DNA from: an uncultured bacterium
GTDB lineage: Bacteria; Verrucomicrobiota; Lentisphaeria; Oligosphaerales; Oligosphaeraceae
Assembly: GCA_900548225.1 (NCBI GenBank)
Contig: URJM01000028.1
Coordinates: 1-23,230, forward strand
DNA: 23,230 bases
Direction of reading: 5' to 3'
Made by a program: the position numbers and the translations under genes
In this document: positions 22,808-23,230 of the stretch, in pieces
How positions within the stretch are numbered: the stretch's first letter is position 1
How the letters are laid out: each line of letters opens with the position of its first letter
Notes under the pieces: model-generated
Seen by the model: only the letters and a program-made list of their open reading frames with translations
Told to the model about the DNA's origin: nothing
The model's database searches: none

Positions 22808-23230
22808 ATGAGCTATCGATATCAGGGACGCGTCCAGGACATCCTTGACGCAGCCGTCTCCTCGGGCGAGGAGTGCGGTGTCCAATGCATAATACGCCGT
22901 GGCGGCGAAACCGAAGCCGAGTGCTATTCGGGCAGCATGGACGCGGCGGGCACGCGCAAGGTGACTCCCGAGTCTGTCTTCCCTGTCTTCTCGACTGGCA
23001 AATGCCTCTTTTCGACCCTTGCCCTGAAGATGATTGAGAAGAGGGCGATTGGCCTTGACACTCCCCTGGGGGAGGTATGGCCTGGCTTCAGGACGGGCGC
23101 GCTTCGTCCCAAGGTGACCATGCGCCATGTCCTCACCCACACCACCGGCATGCACATCATGCCCCCGCTCGCCTCGGCGGAGGAGCTTTCCGACTGGGAC
23201 CTGGTATGCGACCGGATGGCGGAGATGGAG
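22808..23230 (+). CDS. Beta-lactamase-family serine hydrolase (partial, C-terminus beyond window)
   Basis: 141 codons are inside the window and the frame is open at the edge. The class C beta-lactamase/EstB fold is shown by 'TPESVFPVFSTGKCLFST', with S62-T-G-K65 as the SxxK nucleophile motif, then 'ALKMIEKRAIGLDTPLGEVW' and 'VTMRHVLTHTTGM' (LLTHTSG motif). Members are esterases, D-aminopeptidases or PBP-like enzymes; true beta-lactamase activity cannot be assumed. The visible N-terminus (MSYRYQGRVQDILDAAV) lacks a signal peptide, pointing to a cytoplasmic esterase-like enzyme. GGAAGGG lies about 9 nt upstream. It is downstream of the small membrane protein gene. Confidence 0.88.
   Translation, partial: MSYRYQGRVQDILDAAVSSGEECGVQCIIRRGGETEAECYSGSMDAAGTRKVTPESVFPVFSTGKCLFSTLALKMIEKRAIGLDTPLGEVWPGFRTGALRPKVTMRHVLTHTTGMHIMPPLASAEELSDWDLVCDRMAEME

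Overview
The window is about 23 kb of GC-rich, gene-dense bacterial chromosome with full-length housekeeping genes (gyrase, L27, tRNA modification). I see no phage, IS or plasmid signature. A GyrB with a large insertion between TOPRIM and the C-terminal domain, a BatA-type membrane protein and an L27 of this type fit a Gram-negative lineage, possibly of the PVC group (Lentisphaerota/Kiritimatiellota-like). That placement is inference. UAA, UGA and UAG all end well-supported genes, so the standard bacterial code applies.

Layout. Positions 1-4132 are leftward: an HD-domain/CoaD fusion (cut by the window edge), an NCS2 purine permease, and an adenine deaminase whose reading frame is broken by one in-frame amber codon 50 codons before its natural end. 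Positions 4319-6420 are rightward: a LOG-family Rossmann protein and an NSS sodium symporter, closed by a strong bidirectional terminator. From 15209 down to 6547 run, leftward, gyrB, gyrA, ahcY and an MTA/SAH-type deaminase. gyrA and ahcY are only 38 bp apart and are probably co-transcribed. Positions 15210-16010 are an 800-bp non-coding region full of unusual DNA: a 54-nt alternating purine/pyrimidine tract inside a candidate gyrB promoter, an 82-bp-period direct repeat, a copy of a composite hairpin element also present at about 8.0 kb, and a 111-bp-period tandem repeat. From 18542 down to 16011 run rpmA, mtaB and a Nif3-like gene. From 22280 down to 18641 runs a tight gpsA-like / nucleosidase / BatA-like cluster. 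At 22503 a rightward unit begins with a small single-pass membrane protein and a beta-lactamase-fold serine hydrolase cut by the window end.

Metabolic theme. Several genes act on purines or on by-products of SAM use: AhcY (SAH hydrolysis), an MtaD-like deaminase (MTA/SAH or aminofutalosine type), an MTAN-fold nucleosidase with Asn where MTAN has its catalytic Asp (suggesting a 6-oxopurine substrate), adenine deaminase, and a purine permease. A deaminate-first, cleave-second route to hypoxanthine is a coherent but untested reading.

The strongest leads are the supercoiling-sensitive-looking DNA at the gyrase promoter, the shared two-hairpin element, the HD-CoaD fusion, the interrupted ade, and the Asn-type nucleosidase paired with a deaminase. 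I did not find a clear defence system or mobile island.
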